This document shows positions 25,401 through 35,949 of a DNA stretch of 64,000 bases, piece by piece. How positions within the stretch are numbered: position 1 is the stretch's first letter; each line of letters opens with the position of its first letter. The stretch is from Dillenia suffruticosa (Eukaryota; Streptophyta; Magnoliopsida; Dilleniales; Dilleniaceae): contig JAVTVX010000026.1 in NCBI GenBank assembly GCA_033439265.1, forward strand, positions 2,159,501 through 2,223,500, in the 5' to 3' direction. Made by a program: the position numbers and the translations under genes. The notes beneath the pieces are model-generated. The model saw nothing but the letters and a program-made list of their open reading frames with translations. It was not told the origin of the DNA and searched no databases.

Positions 25401-25450
25401 ACACTTAAGTTAGAAAGAGTGGTTTTTAGAGAATAAGAAACAAAATGAGG
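19480..25450 (-). mobile_element. Degraded Ty3/gypsy-type LTR fossil (Tat-like layout)
   Basis: About 150-bp direct repeats near 19497-19640 and 25297-25445 share blocks such as AAAGAGACCTGCA and AGAATAAGAAA. Inside the right repeat, TTGGCATCGTTTGTAGG on the minus strand resembles a primer-binding site. Minus-strand stretches resemble a gag domain (about 24480-24250) and a retropepsin-type protease (about 23500-23200). No reverse transcriptase was recognised. On the opposite strand at about 20100-22240 lie a putative gypsy-type transposon domain (Pfam Transposase_28-like) and a coiled-coil stretch, resembling the antisense ORF known from Tat-lineage elements. The element is broken in many places (ten or more) and is old. 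Its outer limits are uncertain. Confidence 0.55.
22600..23000. repeat. Degenerate minisatellite inside the gypsy-type fossil
   Basis: Words such as ATACTCGTTGGCATT, GCGCCGAGAGA and GTGTTTTGAGGTATTGC recur about every 50-65 bases, giving seven or so imperfect tandem units. Tandem repeats between coding region and LTR are typical of Tat-lineage elements. Confidence 0.7.
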
Positions 25451-26478
25451 AAACTATGAGAGAACCTAGTGTTGCCTTTGTGTGAGAAATGTGAGTTTCT
25501 GAGAATGTATCTAATTGGTTGCCAATATTTAATATATATAGTATGTGTTTATGATAAGTTTCGTGTGAGTCTAGGGGTACAAAAACCCTAATTTTCTTAT
25601 GGAAAAATTGCTGAGAATCTTTGAGATTGCAAGGAATATGGTCAAAGACCTCAAGGAGGTTCAATATTCTATTGACTAAGGAAAGTTCCAGTTGTCATGG
25701 AGACTTTCTACCTCATCAAGAGCGATTGTCAAGATGTGTTCCTGTGTTAGGAGAGACTTTCATGTGGGAGAATTTATGGTTGATTAAGAAAAGTTTAAAT
25801 TCATTAGAGATTTTCTTTCTTAATGTATGACTTCAAGTTGAATTCATCATGTAATAGAATAAGTTACGCTCAAGAAATATATCTGTCAAGAAGTGGGATA
25901 GCCGAGAGGCTTGATGCTGAGAGATAAAATAACTGAAAGGGCCGAAAGGAGCACTCGCTCAAGAGCGCATTCAGCCAAGAGGCTACAAACTTGTATGGCT
26001 TAATGGGTTTAAGTGATTTTAATGTCATGGTACTGAGCCGTTAGACCATACACCATCAACTTAGAACATAGTCTAAGTGGTTCGTATAAAGAAGGTAGCT
26101 TGGAATGCAACTTTAGCCACCATCTATATGTGATCAGAGTAGATGGGATTGGCTGAGATACCTCAGTAATTCGATGTGTGTGGCTGATGGAACATGTTGC
26201 TAGTTCTATGCACTGGACTTGAAATTAACATGGTGCATTATGGTATGATGAAAATTCTTTGTTTAAATCCTCTGAGCAGTGATGGTTCTCAATCAGCTAC
26301 CCGATCAAATTGATGACATCCACATTGAGTATTATCTTCTATATAAATACTTTGACAAAGGAAACTGTAGGCTCCTAGCTGTCTATCAACGATTCACATG
26401 ATGGAACTTAGTGAAGGCATTTTTGCTAAGACCAATTTAAAAAGTTATAGCAGAGTGTAAGATTTGAGAGATGATTAC
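25451..26478. other. Unassigned intergenic DNA
   Basis: Around 25890-25980 the CCGAGAGG and AAGAGGC words resemble the minisatellite at 22600-23000, so the gypsy-type fossil or a relative may extend into this stretch. No gene was recognised. Confidence 0.35.
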
Positions 26479-26779
26479 CTTCAAAACCATCTCCTCAGAA
26501 ACAGTAGAACGATAATGAACTGAGCCCTCTAAAGGACAGTTGGATCCTTTAAATGATGAAGTTAGCATAACAAAGGCTAGATAATTGCAAGAGGACGGTG
26601 GACATGAGCTCACCATCCCCAGCTAGACCTCATAGGCTGTGGTTATCTACTTGCTCCTCATTGAGATAAATTTCTGTCGCAGAAGCGATACATTGAAATA
26701 TGGCCAATAATCTCTCGAGTGGAAATGTTCCAGAACCTTTCATAAGCTGTTGTTTCTTTGTAGTTTCTGTCGTTTCCAT
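26479..26779 (-). pseudogene. Broken fragment of ORC5 (origin recognition complex subunit 5)
   Basis: On the minus strand the reading contains LMKGSGTFPLERLLAIFQC, then LMSTVLLQLSSLCYANFI and, after a frame change, CPLEGSVHYRSTVSEEM. As I recall it, the C-terminal region of plant ORC5 reads LMKGPGTFPLERLLAIFQC, VLLQLSSLCNANFI and CPLEGSTRYR. There is at least one stop (after NEEQVDNHSL) and one frameshift (near AACTTCATCATTTAAAGG). The fragment ends TTGAAG|GTAATC, which fits the exon border expected before the last ORC5 exon, so it is a genomic rather than processed copy. No further ORC5 exon was recognised on either side. It is presumably non-functional. Confidence 0.65.
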
Positions 26780-27039
26780 TTATGCTACTAAGCCCTAAGA
26801 AGAGAACAAATAAATTGGAAATAGTTTGTGAAAGACTGTGGGCATGGAAAGAGCTAGGGGTGACGTCTCCAACAGGAGATAGTTTGGGGCTTTCTGGTGA
26901 CTAGCCTTGTTTAGTGTTGTGTTCTTTTCGTTTGTTCCTTCTCTTGTTTCTGCTATTTTCCAACGTGTTCTAACAAAATAAATAAATAAGTAAATAAAAT
27001 TCAATTTTTTCTGTTTAAAAAAATTGATATTATTTTAAA
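26780..27039. other. Spacer next to the ORC5 fragment
   Basis: A 69-codon minus-strand frame (27004-26795) lies directly upstream of the ORC5 fragment, but its reading does not resemble ORC5. Nothing else is recognised. Confidence 0.4.
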
Positions 27040-27063
27040 ATTTATCTCATTTCTCTCTCTCTC

Positions 27064-27097
<34 letters not shown>

Positions 27098-28300
27098 AAA
27101 ATTAAATTTGAATATTTTGTGTCTAAAAGTAAACATATTAGTTTTGTGTCTCTAAATATTAATTTTGTTCATGTTTTTTCTTCCTGAAAATATTTAATTT
27201 TAGGTTTATGCTCTCTTAAAAAAATTATTTTTCTTTCTCCAAACCAAGGCAAGTTAATTTTTTTCTTTCTAAAGAAATTAATTTGATACATATATTTTCT
27301 ATCTAATATTATTGGTTTAAAATTTTCCCTTTATAAAAAGAAAATTTTAGTTTCCTTTCTCTAAAACTATGTAGATAAACTTTTTCTCTCTAAAAGAAAT
27401 AATTCCATTCATATTATCTCTTTAAACATAATACCATTAAGTTTTCTCTCTTTAAAAAATACAAAATTTAATTTTTTTTTCTCTAAAACTAAATATATTA
27501 ATTTTAATTTTTCTCTTATTGAAAATAAATTATTTTTTCAATTTCTAAAATTAGGGACATTGAGTTAACTAATTGCTTTTGACTCATGAAAATGTAGATT
27601 TTTTGGGTAAATGTTAAATAATAAACTAAATCACAAAAACAATGATTTCTTTAAATCTGAGGAAGTATTCATAAAGCAAATGGAGGTGAAATTAGATAGT
27701 CCTTTGCCTCTAACACTTCTTCAAGTGGTCAAGGGAAAAAAGTAAAATGTCAAATTCAACCAACATATATTCTTTATCTCTTAGATGATAATATTTTTTA
27801 TTTTAAAAAACAAAAAATAGAAGAAAAAAAGATAAAGGGAGAAAAGATAGGGAGACAATGTTTTTCCTTTTTTGTATTTAGTGCTGACATTAAATAATTA
27901 GTAAATTTTATAATTTTATAATCAAACAATTATTTTTTTCTATCTAAAAAATAAACCAAATAAATTTCTTTATAAAACTAAAAATATTGTTTTTTCTCTT
28001 TAAAACAATCAATTTAATTTAAATTTCTCTCTCTAGTATAGAATTTGTAGAACTAAATACATCAGTTTTCCCATTCTAAAATATCAATTTCATTCATATT
28101 ATATCTCTTTAAATGCATTGGATTTATTTTTTTAAAAAATAAATTATCTTTAAAACTAAACATATCAATTTTCTTTTTATAAAATAAAATAAAATTAGAT
28201 AAATTATTTGTTCCTAAATATATTGATTTTAAATTTTCTCTCTTTTGAAAAACTAAATTTAAATTTTCTCTTTCAAAAATCAAACATAATAGTTGTTTTT
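27040..28300. repeat. Degenerate AT-rich array with CTCTCTAAAA words
   Basis: After a CT run (27053-27095) the words TTTCTCTCTAAAA, TCTCTTTAAA and AACTAAATATATTAATTTT recur about every 30-45 bases through 27560 and again from 27930 to 28290. It resembles the block at 5930-6310. No coding potential is seen. Confidence 0.45.
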
Positions 28301-28514
28301 TGAAAATGTTCAAAATTTTAAAATTTTGTAAGTAGAAAATATTTTTTTATAAAATATTAAAAATTAATTGTAATTTTAATTTTTTCAAATAGGTCTGTGG
28401 ATGAACATTCATCTTTCAATCAAATTTTGGGACAATCCTTTTTGGGCTATTCGACCCCCCAATGTTTTGTTTTAGTAAATCTTATGTTGATTTATTTTCA
28501 TAACCCCAATTCTA

Positions 28515-29656
28515 GAGTTTTGTACCAAAATAACTTTAAAAAAAATTTAAAATAACTCAAACAAAAAAATATTTCCATTTCTAACCTATATTTGTCGGGA
28601 GTTGAAAACGTGACACACTATATCGCGTATTCAACCCACGACAAAGTCCAGAGAGAGAGAGAGAGGAGTCTGTGGGGGAGGGAGAGAGAAGGGAGGAGAG
28701 CAGCGGGGCGGAGGGGGGAGGGAGAAGGGCGGCGGGGGGAAGGAGAGAGAGTGGGGAGGACCGCGGAGGGGGGAGGGAGAGAGAGAGGAGGGAGGGGCGC
28801 GGAGGGGGGAGGGAGTGAGAGAAAGAAGGGAAGGCGGCAGGGGGGTCCGCTGGGGGAATGAGAGAGAGAAAGAGGGGAGGAGCGTGGCGTAAGGGGGAAG
28901 AAAAGAGAGGGGAGGGGTGCGGAGGGGGAGGGAGAGAGAGAGGGGAGGGCCGCGGGGAGGCAGAAGGGGGAGGGAGGGAGAGAAAGAGGGGAGGGCCGCC
29001 GCACTCCTCCTCTGTCTCTCTCTCCCTCCCGCTTCGCCTCCCGCTCCTCCCCTCTGTCTCACTCCCTCCCCCCCTCCGCCCCCCCCACCCCCCCCCCCCC
29101 CGCAACAGGACTGTGGCGCCGTTGCACTCCTCCTCTGTCTCTCTCTCCTTCTCCCTCCCCCTCCGCCCGCCGCTCCTCCCCTCTGTCTCTCTCCCCCCCC
29201 CCCTCTGCACCCCGTGGCCCTTCTCTCTCTCTCTCTCACTCTCCCCTCCGCACCCCGCCGCGCCCCTCCCATCTCTCTCTCATTCCCCTTCCTCCCCCCG
29301 CTGCGCTCCTCCCCTTCTTCTCTCTTCCTCCCCCGGCGGACCCCCCGCCGCCCTCCCCTCTGTTTCTCCCTCCCTCCCCCTCCGCTGCCCTCCCCTCTGT
29401 CTCTCTCCCTCCCCCTCCGCACCCCGCCGCAATCCTCCCCTCTCTCTCTCCTTCCCCCCCCGGCCTCCTCCCTCCCCCCTCCACCCCCCGCCACTCTCCT
29501 CCCCTCTCTCTCTCCCTCCCCCGTGAACTCCTCTCTCTCTCTCTGGACTTTGTCGCGTCTTCAACTTCCGACAAATATGGATTAGAAACGGAAATATTTT
29601 TCCGTTTGAGTTATTTTAAAATTTTTTTTTTTTTGAGTTATTTTGATACAAAACTC
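28515..29656. mobile_element. Long-TIR non-autonomous DNA transposon, copy 1 (probable Mutator-like foldback)
   Basis: The left end GAGTTTTGTACCAAAATAAC is matched by the inverted right end GAGTTTTGTATCAAAATAAC, and inverted similarity continues about 120 bp inward. CAATTCTA lies directly outside the left end (28507-28514) and one base outside the right end (29658-29665), an 8- to 9-bp target duplication. Inside, 28646-29005 is almost pure purine (GGGAGAGA/GCGGAGG words) and 29006-29540 almost pure pyrimidine, so the two halves are roughly inverted. A hairpin lies at 28591-28645. There is no transposase. The open frames read only Arg/Glu/Gly or Ser/Leu/Pro low complexity and are not genes. 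Long TIRs, a leading G and a 9-bp duplication fit Mutator-like elements; the family is inferred. Confidence 0.72.
28591..28645. repeat. Subterminal hairpin of element copy 1
   Basis: Two 25-base arms (28591-28615 and 28621-28645) pair at about 20 of 25 positions around a five-base loop. The arm starts TTTGTCGGGAGTTG. The same arm sequence recurs in copy 2. Confidence 0.8.
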
Positions 29657-29665
29657 TCAATTCTA

Positions 29666-29748
29666 ATTTTGAAATTTGAACTCAAATCTTTCTGTATAAA
29701 ACTTTTTATTACTAGGAAAGTTTGATTATTTTATTATTATTGTTATTG

Positions 29749-29779
<31 letters not shown>

Positions 29780-30014
29780 CATTATTACGGTATTAAATAT
29801 AAAGGAACTAATTGCTATTATGTATCAAAATTTAATTTAATTAATAGAAAATACATCTATTTTTACGTAAACTTTAAAATTTAATTCTTAAAAATTGAGT
29901 GAGAGCTATTTTCAAGTCCTGTGTACTGTAATATAGGTATAGGTATGGGGGTACTGGTACACACAGTTGAAGAATGGTACCTGATATATCCTTATTGCTA
30001 TAAAAATTTAAAAA

Positions 30015-30054
<40 letters not shown>

Positions 30055-30451
30055 TCTTATATTTTGACTTTTGTGCCCAAAAAAAAATGAAATTAAGGGG
30101 TTATTGGGTTTTGACTTTGTAGGAAGTTGAACAGCCTTTGTTTGCAAGTAATTAAGGACCAAGAACAAGTCCTTTGTATCTAAAACTAAGGAAGGATTCA
30201 AAAGGTAATTAAACATAAAATAATAAAGAGTGTTGGAATTTAAATTCAGTTTTTGTATTTTTGTACATAAAATGTAATTATGATTTCTAAAATCTTTTTT
30301 AAAGTTGAATCAGTGGCTTTTCCCAGAGATATTGGTATAAAAATGGAGCAGATTCATTTTTTACAATACAATGCCTTTGAATGTGATATAATTTTCGCAA
30401 AATGAGCAACCAATGTTTTACTTTTTTAGCCCTCAAATTTCAATATAAGAA

Positions 30452-30492
<41 letters not shown>
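29666..30492. other. AT-rich spacer with microsatellites
   Basis: It contains (TTA)n at about 29722-29779, (AT)n at 30022-30051 and (AT)n at 30453-30489. No gene is seen. The second AT run abuts the target site of SINE copy F. Confidence 0.75.
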
Positions 30493-30501
30493 CCGACACA
30501 G

Positions 30502-30688
30502 TTTTTTTTTTTCGGTCCCTATGGCTAGACTACCATCCGGTATTTAAGATTTCGCCCCAACTAATTCGGACCGACCTGACTGTCGGACCTCATTTAAGGG
30601 GGAGCTCTCCCAATATTGTTTTTTTCATACCCAGAAAAAGTCGAACTTCCAACCTAATTAAGGGACAAAAATATTTTTTTTGTCTACG
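30502..30688 (-). mobile_element. SINE copy F
   Basis: Minus-strand copy with GGTTGGAAGTTCGACTTTTT (box-B-like), ATATTGGGAGAGCTCCCC, CGAATTAGTTGGGGCG and AATACCGGATGG before the A-tail. CCGACACAG (30493) and CCGACAAGTG (30689) are likely remains of the target duplication. It is closest in wording to copy D. Confidence 0.78.
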
Positions 30689-30689
30689 C

Positions 30690-31144
30690 CGACAAGTGTT
30701 TTTTCCAACACAATTATATTCATTTTCTCAACCTTCTTCAAAAGCCATAATTTTGAAATTAAAAAACGAGCGAAAAATTGAGAGTCGATTCTCAAATAAA
30801 AACCGCTCCCTTCGTCTCTATATCTTATTATTTGCATTTAAATGAGTTGGACAAGGTCAAACCTTCACGAGCGACCTGATTCTCATTTTCTAACAAAGAG
30901 AATCAATGACAGTTCTTAAGTTGGGCTCTCATGCATTCTATTCCTTTTTAGATGGAATTGAAAATTCATCTAATTTTGAGGTGATGCTAAAAACCAATTT
31001 AATATAAAATGTAAATACAATGGAATTTTATTTTCCAATTTGGGGATGCGATCAAAAACCTAGGACTTGTTTGCAAGTCATGATCCAACAGATATTGAAC
31101 TCTCATATTTGTTTGCAAGTCAATGAATGAGAAAGATTGTAAAG
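30690..31144. other. Intergenic DNA, nothing recognised
   Basis: AT-rich spacer between SINE copies F and G, with no coding family. Confidence 0.6.
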
Positions 31145-31157
31145 AAACACTATTGTT

Positions 31158-31345
31158 ACCGACGGATAGTTAGTTTAATGGGATATGACACTTAATCTCT
31201 TAATTAAGTTCTCGAATTCAACTCGCGTTTGGATATAAAAAAAATTATATTGAGAAAATAACCCTCTAATAAGTCACTATAAGTTTTGAACTGAATTAGT
31301 TAAAATATGATTCTAAATATCGATCGGTATCGTTTAAAAAAAAAA
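31158..31345 (+). mobile_element. SINE copy G
   Basis: It begins GGATAGTTAGTTTAATGGG and contains TTCTCGAATTCAACTCG, TTATATTGAGAAAATAACCC, GAATTAGTTAAAATATGATT and ATCGATCGGTATCG, then an A-tail. An exact 13-bp duplication AAACACTATTGTT flanks it (31145-31157 and 31346-31358). Confidence 0.85.
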
Positions 31346-31358
31346 AAACACTATTGTT

Positions 31359-32220
31359 TAAGATTATGCTTTGTTGCTCCATGAAAATGATAGTTTGCAT
31401 ATAAAACGATCGGTGGTAGCAATAGGAAAAGCCTACCACCTAACAAGTTTCCTTATCCCAAAGTGGTTGATTTTTTTCCATACATGACCGATTCCAATGA
31501 AACACTATATGAATTGATTCCATTCAAAATAAGATGGCCAACTTGATGCGTTAGACGCACCCACAGTTTTCTTTCAATCCATCCTCCCTACGTACACCTT
31601 TTCAAAGAAGAGAGAGTGAGAGAGAGTATGAACAGGAAAAATATATTTTTATTTTTGTAAATCATCACTGTTCATTAATTATTTTAGATTCAATTAAATC
31701 TGATTTAAATAAAATTAGACATAATTCTCTCGATATTTAGATTTTTTTGTTAGTTTTAAGAAAAATAAAATAAAATTAGTGTTATGCAATTGGTATAATT
31801 AGTAATGGAGATTACTTAGGAACATAAAATGAATTATTATTGGTATTTTAAAGTACGAGAAAATGACTTAATAAATCTCTACTTACCCAAAAGCTCCTTT
31901 TGTATTTTTTTTCTCCGATAAACAGAAAATATGTGTTGGCAAGGTCATTGGCATGGGCTATTGTATGCCCATAAATTTGTACGACCAAGCAAAGTTTTCG
32001 AAAGGCATCCTCAATAATTTTATTATATTGTTAATGTTTTTTATTAGATTAAAAAAAATATTTTGACTGATTGAACATTATTTAAATTTTATTTCTTTTA
32101 TTAATATTAATTGTATTAGTGGGCTATGGATTTACCTTTTCAAAGTTTTTTGGATTTGTAGTGAGCTGTGTTCGAACGGAGTACACGTAATTGTGGTATG
32201 TCCTCTCCAAACAAGGGAAA
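31359..32220. other. Upstream region of the LPR-like gene
   Basis: No other gene is seen. It is AT-rich with a short GA run near 31608-31628. Confidence 0.5.
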
Positions 32221-32269
32221 CACGTGTGGTGATGTTCTTAAACCACAGGCCTTGGTTCCTGTATAAATA
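32221..32269 (+). promoter_or_regulatory. Core promoter of the LPR-like gene: G-box and TATA box
   Basis: TATAAATA lies at 32262-32269, 144 bp before the ATG, with CACGTG (G-box core) at 32221-32226. A start site near 32295 is expected from TATA spacing. Which factor uses the G-box cannot be told. Confidence 0.6.
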
Positions 32270-32352
32270 GGTCCTTAACTTGAGGGTCATGTCCACTTCA
32301 TCATCGCCTCCTGTGCTCATCACACACTCCTTTCTTCCTACAATCCTACAAC

Positions 32353-32355
<3 letters not shown>

Positions 32356-32384
<29 letters not shown>
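32356..32384. repeat. (CT)n in the 5' leader of the LPR-like gene
   Basis: A CT run between the predicted transcription start and the ATG at 32413. Confidence 0.9.
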
Positions 32385-32389
<5 letters not shown>

Positions 32390-32412
32390 AATAAGGCATT
32401 GGAAATATTTTG

Positions 32413-34790
32413 ATGATAATGTTAAGAACGAAACCTCTGACACAATATTGTGGCGTGGTGGTGTTGGTCATGGTGGTTCTGCACCGAGCCACAATAGCAA
32501 GTGCAGCATTTACGGAGGAGAGCCTTGCCAAAGTGGCCGCATCTCTGGATATGTTTGTGGACCAGCTTCCTCAAATGCCTAAGCTCTATGGCTATTCATT
32601 TCGCAAAGGTTTACCCACCGCAGGCCATCTCACTATTGGCATGTACGAGAAGAAATGGGTAAGCCTAAGCATGCGCATATATCTATACATATAGCCATTT
32701 GTTATGATAATGTTACATACACCAAAATGAATTAATTCTTATATTATAATTCATATCAGTTAGAATATTTTGAGGAATTAAAATAAATATTTAATTTAAA
32801 ATGAGTTAAAATAATATTTATATAAATAGTCTATCTAATTTATATAAGTCTGGAAACATGCTCAACTGCAAAGATTTGCATTTTTTGGGCAACTGCGTGG
32901 TCGAGTAGCACATAAATTATTAAATTGGACCGTCTCAAATCCTACTTACCAACCAACAAAGAGGCACGAAAACAAGTCACCGAGAGCTCACAACCCAAGT
33001 GTCCATATTTTATTTTTAGCATCTTGTTCATTTTCCTTGCTTCAATTGATATTATCTTTTTTTCCTTAAAAATTTCGAATTCGAGTATTTTCCATATAAA
33101 AAAAAATACATCTTGTCCATTTTAATTCCATTTTTAAGTGCATAAAATATGCATTTAGTTTTCTTGCGCATGCTAAAATGAATTTACTTTGTTACATACA
33201 GAAATTTCACCGTGACTTGCCACAAACAACTGTTTTTGCATATGGCCTATCCAAAGAGGCCGCAACCGTGCCCGGTCCAACCATTGAGGCCCTCCAAGGA
33301 GTCCCGACTCACATCACTTGGGAAAACTATCTTCCCAAATCCCACATCCTCCCATGGGACCCAACAGTCCCAACCGCCATACCCAAGCACGGCGGTGTTC
33401 CAACAGTGGTCCACCTTCACTCCGGTGTCCACCCACCAAAGTTCGATGGCAGTGCATTCGCATGGTTCACCAACAAGTTTAAAGAAACCGGGCCGGCTTG
33501 GACTATCCCCACCTATACCTACCCGAATGTTCAACATGCAGGTAACCTCTGGTACCATGATCATGCGTTGGGTTTGACCCGTGTCAACCTCTTGGCAGGC
33601 TTGATTGGTGCTTATGTCATCCGTAATCCCACCGTGGAGAGTAAGTTAAACTTGCCATCAGGATCTGAGTTTGACCAACACCTAGTAGTGATGGATCGGA
33701 GTTTTAGGAAAGATGGGTCACTCTACATGAACTCTACGGGAGACAATCCTTCGATTCACCCGCAATGGCAGCCCGAATACTTTGGTGAAGCAATCGTGGT
33801 CAATGGCAAAGCTTGGCCCTATCTCAAGGTCCAAAGGCAGAAGTATCGGTTTCGGATCATCAACGCATCCAATGCCAGATTCTTCAAATTTTCACTGTCT
33901 AACGGTCTGAAATTCACCCACATAGGATCCGATTGCTCCTACCTATCCAAACCCGTTACCACAGAAAGCTTCATCATGGCCCCGTCAGAGATTGCGGATG
34001 TGATTATCGACTTTTCTACATCATTGACCAATGAGGCCGTATTGCTCAACAACGCTTCGTACCCGTATCCAACGGGTGACCCGGTAAATAACCTAAATAG
34101 TAAGGTCATGAAATTTGAAATCACACCCAATACACCTACCAAACCCGACACCTCTTTGATCCCCAAAACATTAGTCAACTATCAGGCAGCTATGATCGAA
34201 GGTGCATCGAAGACTCGATACATTGTCATGTACGAATACTTGAGCTCTACAGGATTGCCTACCCATTTGTACATCAATGGGAAAAGATTGGAGGACCCGG
34301 TGACCGAGACACCAAAATCAGGATCCACTGAGATCTGGGAAGTGATTAATCTAACGGCTGATAATCACCCATTGCATTTACACTTGGCCACATTTCAAGC
34401 AATCAAAATCAGGGAACTAGAAAATCTAGATGAATTTAAGGCTTGCATGAGTAAAAAGAACGATGCGGTCGCATGCAACGTTGCTGATCATGCAACTGGA
34501 AAATTGGCAATCATACCAGATTACGAGAAGACTTGGAAGAATTCTGTAAAGATTATGCCTGGTTACCAAACTACCGTGGTGGTTAAGTTTAATCTGGTGG
34601 AGAACGGTGCACCGTATCCTTTTGATGCAACTGCAGAGCCTGGATATGTCTATCACTGCCACGTAAGAATTTTTTTTTTAATTTTTTTGTGATATTAGAT
34701 TTTATTTTCTGAAATTGCTACTTTTTATGTTTGCAGATTTTGGATCATGAAGATAATGCAATGATTCGACCACTGAAACTGGTGAAATGA
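32413..34790 (+). CDS. LPR1: LPR1/LPR2-type multicopper oxidase (ferroxidase)
   Basis: Three exons: 32413-32658, 33202-34662, 34737-34790, GT-AG borders, 586 residues (Arabidopsis LPR1 is about 581). The ATG at 32413 opens a hydrophobic signal segment (about residues 12-23). The usual twelve copper ligands are present: HLH at 153/155, WYHDH at 201/203, HPLHLH at 471/474/476, HCH at 567-569 and, across the last intron, H573 with Met578 for the type 1 copper. Family markers [31 protein letters not shown] and HCH-ILDHEDN match LPR proteins. Known LPR1/LPR2 are ferroxidases of the root apoplast/ER that, with the P5-type ATPase PDR2, set root growth under low phosphate through iron. Family assignment is secure; the choice between LPR1 and LPR2 is not. 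Residue 156 is Ser where I recall Gly in LPR1. Confidence 0.93.
32659..33201 (+). other. LPR-like intron 1
   Basis: A 543-bp AT-rich intron between TGG|GTAAGC and ACAG|AAATTT. Nothing else is recognised in it. Confidence 0.85.
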
Positions 34791-34952
34791 TCAGCCAAAA
34801 GGAGTGCTGGGAATAATGAAGCTTTATATTATATTTTTTTCCCCCCCAAAATTCAATTGTATTTTTAAAGTATTCGACTTTTGTTGTACCGCAGAAACGC
34901 GACTTGTTCTTTTGCGTGTGTATTTTTCAATTTTTCAACAGCAATAATAATA

Positions 34953-34958
34953 AATAAA
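34953..34958 (+). promoter_or_regulatory. Candidate poly(A) signal of the LPR-like gene
   Basis: AATAAA about 163 bp after the stop codon, in an AT-rich 3' region. Confidence 0.45.
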
Positions 34959-34994
34959 ACTTGGGAAATTAGCCCAACAGTAATTCTTCATTTT

Positions 34995-35190
34995 AATATT
35001 TCTTTTTTCAATAAATTATCGGTATCCGATAATTACGTTGAAACTAACTAAATTTAACTTAAACAGAATTGAACAATTTAAGAGACAAATCTCTCCTGAT
35101 AATCTTTTTTTTTTATATATAAAAATTGAATTTAAAATTTGGTTAAAAGATACCGGTGTCTGAACTAACTAGATGTTAGTATATATATAT
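34995..35190 (-). mobile_element. SINE copy H
   Basis: Minus-strand copy with a CTAGTTAGTTCAGACACCGG-like 5' part, ATCAGGAGAGATTTGTCTC and a TCGGATACCGATAATT 3' part before the A-rich end. Flanking duplications are not clear. It follows the LPR-like gene closely. Confidence 0.6.
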
Positions 35191-35944
35191 ATTTACAAAA
35201 AGATGTGATACTTATAGTTCAATTTCAAAGATTTTGGATTAAAGGGAAAAAATACAACCATCCAAAAAGAATGTATGCCTTCTTCCACAAAACAGTCGAG
35301 GTTGGTTGTAATCCTAAGAACACAATGAGAATTCTGAGGAGTATGGATAGGATCGGATTGAAGACATAAAAAGGGAAGATGTGGGGTTTTATGAAGGATT
35401 ACTGGGAACTGGAGATACTCTATGTTGTATCTAAAAAGGTTTCGAAAAAGGAAGTTGAATAATAATGGCTATTCTTCCCAATTTTCAAAGCTTTAAGTGT
35501 TGTGGGTGAATCAATCCAGCAGTATTTTTTCAATACTCTCTCACCCAAGTATTTTGTTTCTAATAGTGGGTCACTTCCATGCCAGGTTGACTGCCTAATC
35601 CACAAAAAAACATTATAATAAAATAAAATAAAATAAAATAAAATAAAATAAAATTCCCTTAACCAAGCCCCTGCCTAAGCCCACCTTCTTTGGAGGCCAT
35701 ATTGGGGTGGGCTCCTCATATGGGGCTGGGAATGCCAACTTAAGACGGACTCATTAACTTGGTCATCGTTATACTTTACGCCCGAGCTGTCAGGCCCCAT
35801 TTTTTCCAATCGCTGGAACAACTTGACGTCACTCCGGACAAGATAATGTGTCACGGCAAGCTGTTCCTTTGGGCCACTTTGGTTTGCTTAATGAAATTCA
35901 GTTTGCGGGCGACGGTTGATCCCTAATCACCGATGATGATGGTC
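35191..35944. other. Intergenic DNA with a (TAAAA)n microsatellite
   Basis: The TAAAA pentanucleotide repeats about seven times at 35617-35652. The rest, including a GC-richer stretch at 35655-35930, has no recognised gene. Confidence 0.6.
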
Positions 35945-35949
35945 AATGA

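Noticed and set aside
28581-29585. Long overlapping open frames on both strands rich in Arg/Glu/Gly and Ser/Leu/Pro
   Set aside because: They are the six-frame image of GA/CT-rich repeats inside the transposon, with no domain and no family match.
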